15,253 bases of DNA from the NCBI GenBank assembly GCA_031552315.1, contig JAVBMP010000004.1, positions 1 to 15,253 of the forward strand, given 5' to 3'. Source of the DNA: JAVBMP01 sp031552315 (lineage in GTDB: Bacteria > Desulfobacterota > Desulfovibrionia > Desulfovibrionales > Desulfovibrionaceae). Below the pieces are notes generated by a model that was not told where the DNA came from, searched no databases, and was given only the letters and a program-made list of their open reading frames with translations. This document shows positions 13,533-15,253 of this stretch, piece by piece; within the stretch, counting starts at the first letter, position 1; every line of letters begins with the position of its first letter. Both the position numbers and the translations under genes were made by a program.

Positions 13533-14639
13533 ATGGAACACCCCAAATTACGCCTGACCATACCCTGGACTTCTATGGAACTGGAAGCCCAGCAGCAAAT
13601 TATCCGCGTCCTTGCCATGCCGGAACTGGAACTTTTGGCAATTATGCCAGACGTTCATGCCGGGTATGACCTGTGCATAGGCGGCGTGGCCCTGCTGCGC
13701 GGCGTCATTTCGCCGTCTTTTGTCGGGTACGACATTGGCTGCGGCATGTGCCACGTCAACACAAAGGCCTCTACCCGCGACCTTGGCCTTACTAAAGGCA
13801 AAGATCGTGAAAAACTGTTTGAAAAGTTGCAGGATGCGGTTCCCGCCGGGCTTGGCAAAAAGGCCGACACGGCCTCCGATTTCGTCTTCCGCTCCGCAGC
13901 CGGCGACCGGGAACTGGACAAGAAGGTGGAACCATTCATCTATTCTCAGCTGGCCACCCTGGGCAGCGGCAACCACTTTTTGGAAATTGGGGAAAACAGC
14001 GCCGGGGAAGTGGGCATCACCATACATTCCGGATCCCGCCGGGTGGGGTATGACATCGCTTCCTGGTACATGCGCAAGGGCAGGCTGTTGTCCATGTCTG
14101 CCGATCTGGGCCAGGCCTACTACACGGATATGCTGTGGGCGCAAGATTTCGCCCTGGAAAACCGCCGCCTGATGTTGCAGGCCGCGCTGCTTGCCCTGCG
14201 TTTTTCCAAACATGACATCAAAAAGCTTCTCGGGCCGGATTCTTTGATTAATGAAAGCCACAACCATGCCGTGCCCCACGGTGAAAACGGCTTTTTGCAC
14301 CGCAAGGGGGCCACACCGGCCGACAAGGGGCAGCTGGGCATCATACCCGCCAACCAGCGTGATGGCGTGTGGGTTACGCGAGGCCTGGGCAACGCGGAAT
14401 TTTTGTCATCAGCCTCGCACGGCGCGGGGCGGCGTTTGTCGCGCACGGCGGCGGCCCAAAAAAATTCCGTGGCCGACCTGGAAAAAATGATGCGCGGCGT
14501 GGTATGCCGCACAGATAAAGACGTGCTGGATGAAGCCCCCTGGGCCTACAAAAAAATTGATGATGTGCTGGCAGCGCAAGACGGCATTCTGGTAGATGTT
14601 CTGGATCATTTCAAACCGCTGATCGTACTTAAGGGGTAA
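13533..14639 (+). CDS. rtcB: RtcB-family RNA ligase (RtcB2-like)
   Basis: This 368-residue protein is somewhat shorter than E. coli RtcB (about 408). RtcB joins RNA ends with 2',3'-cyclic phosphate and 5'-OH using GTP and Mn2+. Metal ligands are visible: Asp67 and Cys70 in VGYDIGCGM, His148 in GSGNHFLEI, His165 in HSGSRRVG and His243/245 in ESHNHAV. The spacing of His148 and His165 (17) equals that of the E. coli ligands. The guanylylated His is His296 in SASHGAGRRLSR. HRKGATPA and GQLGIIPANQ are also conserved. All catalytic residues are present, so it should be active. GGAG lies 11 bases before the ATG. prfH starts six bases after its stop. That pairing indicates the RtcB2 subgroup acting on cut 16S rRNA instead of tRNA splicing. 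Confidence 0.95.
   Translation: MEHPKLRLTIPWTSMELEAQQQIIRVLAMPELELLAIMPDVHAGYDLCIGGVALLRGVISPSFVGYDIGCGMCHVNTKASTRDLGLTKGKDREKLFEKLQDAVPAGLGKKADTASDFVFRSAAGDRELDKKVEPFIYSQLATLGSGNHFLEIGENSAGEVGITIHSGSRRVGYDIASWYMRKGRLLSMSADLGQAYYTDMLWAQDFALENRRLMLQAALLALRFSKHDIKKLLGPDSLINESHNHAVPHGENGFLHRKGATPADKGQLGIIPANQRDGVWVTRGLGNAEFLSSASHGAGRRLSRTAAAQKNSVADLEKMMRGVVCRTDKDVLDEAPWAYKKIDDVLAAQDGILVDVLDHFKPLIVLKG
14631..14636 (+). promoter_or_regulatory. Ribosome binding site of prfH inside the rtcB end
   Basis: AAGGGG directly precedes the rtcB stop codon and lies nine bases before the ATG at 14646. This fixes the prfH start and links its translation to rtcB. Confidence 0.75.
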
Positions 14640-14645
14640 TATTTT

Positions 14646-15253
14646 ATGGATGTAATTCAAATTACATCAAGCCGCGGCCCGGTGGAATGTGAATTGGCCG
14701 TTGGCCTGTACCTGGCCGTTTTTTTGAAGCGGCACCCCGGCGCTGTGGTAAAAAGGGAACAAAAGGGTAAAAATATTGCCGTGGCCGGGCGGCAGTTTGC
14801 CGCGTACAAAAGCGTAATGCTGGAAGTGCCGGATGCCCGCCAGGTGCAAACCGGCACAGTCAAATGGGTATGCCAAAGCCCTGTGCGGCCCGGGCACCGC
14901 AGAAAAAACTGGTTTATTGACGTGTTGCGGGTTTCTGACGCGGATATCCCCCCGGAAATATCCGCAACAGGCCTTGGCGGCAACGGGGCGGACAACCCCG
15001 ATTTGCGTTTTGAAACCTTCCGCTGCCCCGGCAAGGGCGGGCAAAACGTCAACAAGGTGGAAACCGGCGTGCGGGTAAGGCATTTGCCCACCGGCCTTAC
15101 GGCGCAATCTGTAACCGCCAGGACGCAGGCGGCCAATAAAAAGCTTGCCATGCAGCGTTTGGAAGCCATGATTAATGAACACAACGCAAAACGCGGTGAA
15201 GAACTTGCCAAAACAGAATGGCAAGGGCATGACCACCTTGAACGCGGCAACGA
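14646..15253 (+). CDS. prfH: Peptide chain release factor H-like protein (3' end outside window)
   Basis: 202 codons are visible and the frame is still open at the window edge. The last residues (TEWQGHDHLERGN) resemble the PrfH tail, so probably only a few codons are missing. PrfH is a class I release-factor homologue with the catalytic GGQ but no stop-codon recognition domain. Here the motif is CPGKGGQNVNKVETGVR with Gly131, Gly132 and Gln133, followed by ANKKLAMQRL, which contacts the ribosome. The N-terminal half (ITSSRGPVECELAV, VKWVCQSPVRPGHRRKNWF) is the PrfH-specific domain. A Gly/Asn-rich insert (about 110-120) joins the two parts. The protein frees the nascent chain from a ribosome with a damaged decoding centre, after which RtcB can reseal the rRNA. 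The ORF has no internal stop. Confidence 0.93.
   Translation, partial: MDVIQITSSRGPVECELAVGLYLAVFLKRHPGAVVKREQKGKNIAVAGRQFAAYKSVMLEVPDARQVQTGTVKWVCQSPVRPGHRRKNWFIDVLRVSDADIPPEISATGLGGNGADNPDLRFETFRCPGKGGQNVNKVETGVRVRHLPTGLTAQSVTARTQAANKKLAMQRLEAMINEHNAKRGEELAKTEWQGHDHLERGN

Overview
The window looks like a chromosomal segment of a Gram-negative, LPS-making bacterium, most likely a deltaproteobacterium of the Desulfovibrio group. This is inferred from the block pyrG-kdsA-kdsC-lptC-lptA-lptB, from the neighbouring cobalamin genes cobH and cobB, and from the style of the proteins. No 16S gene or species marker is present, so the assignment is tentative.

Left part (1-4373), read on the minus strand: a tRNA-Lys(UUU) gene with encoded CCA, its own promoter and a strong terminator. 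Upstream of it lies a four-gene block transcribed toward it: a 78-residue protein of unknown function, cobB/cbiA (cobyrinate a,c-diamide synthase), cobH/cbiC (precorrin-8X methylmutase) and a family-2 glycosyltransferase. The CobB protein is odd. Its synthetase half has the family motifs, but its glutaminase half has Gly where the nucleophilic Cys should be, lacks the His normally found in two conserved motifs, and carries low-complexity repeats.

Middle part (4374-9931), plus strand: a divergent control region with a dyad and two sets of short direct repeats. It is followed by pyrG (CTP synthase), kdsA and kdsC (Kdo synthesis), and lptC, lptA and lptB (LPS transport from inner to outer membrane). 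These six genes are closely spaced or overlapping and end at a strong intrinsic terminator. CTP from PyrG is also the cofactor that activates Kdo, so the cluster joins Kdo supply to LPS export. The usual downstream rpoN is not present.

Right part (9932-15253), plus strand: a non-coding stretch with a perfect palindrome and a good promoter, then a cytosolic diguanylate cyclase (GGEEF, no RxxD inhibition site). Next comes a spacer with 14-bp tandem repeats and a large hairpin, a half-size ABC exporter with its own promoter, and a second spacer of short tandem repeats. The window closes with rtcB (RNA ligase) and prfH (release-factor homologue, cut by the window end), a translationally linked pair. 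This pair is known elsewhere as a rescue-and-repair module for ribosomes whose 16S rRNA has been cut.

The observations most worth following are the apparently dead glutaminase of CobB, the rtcB-prfH pair, the repeat-rich control region before pyrG, and the repeat-bounded ABC exporter.
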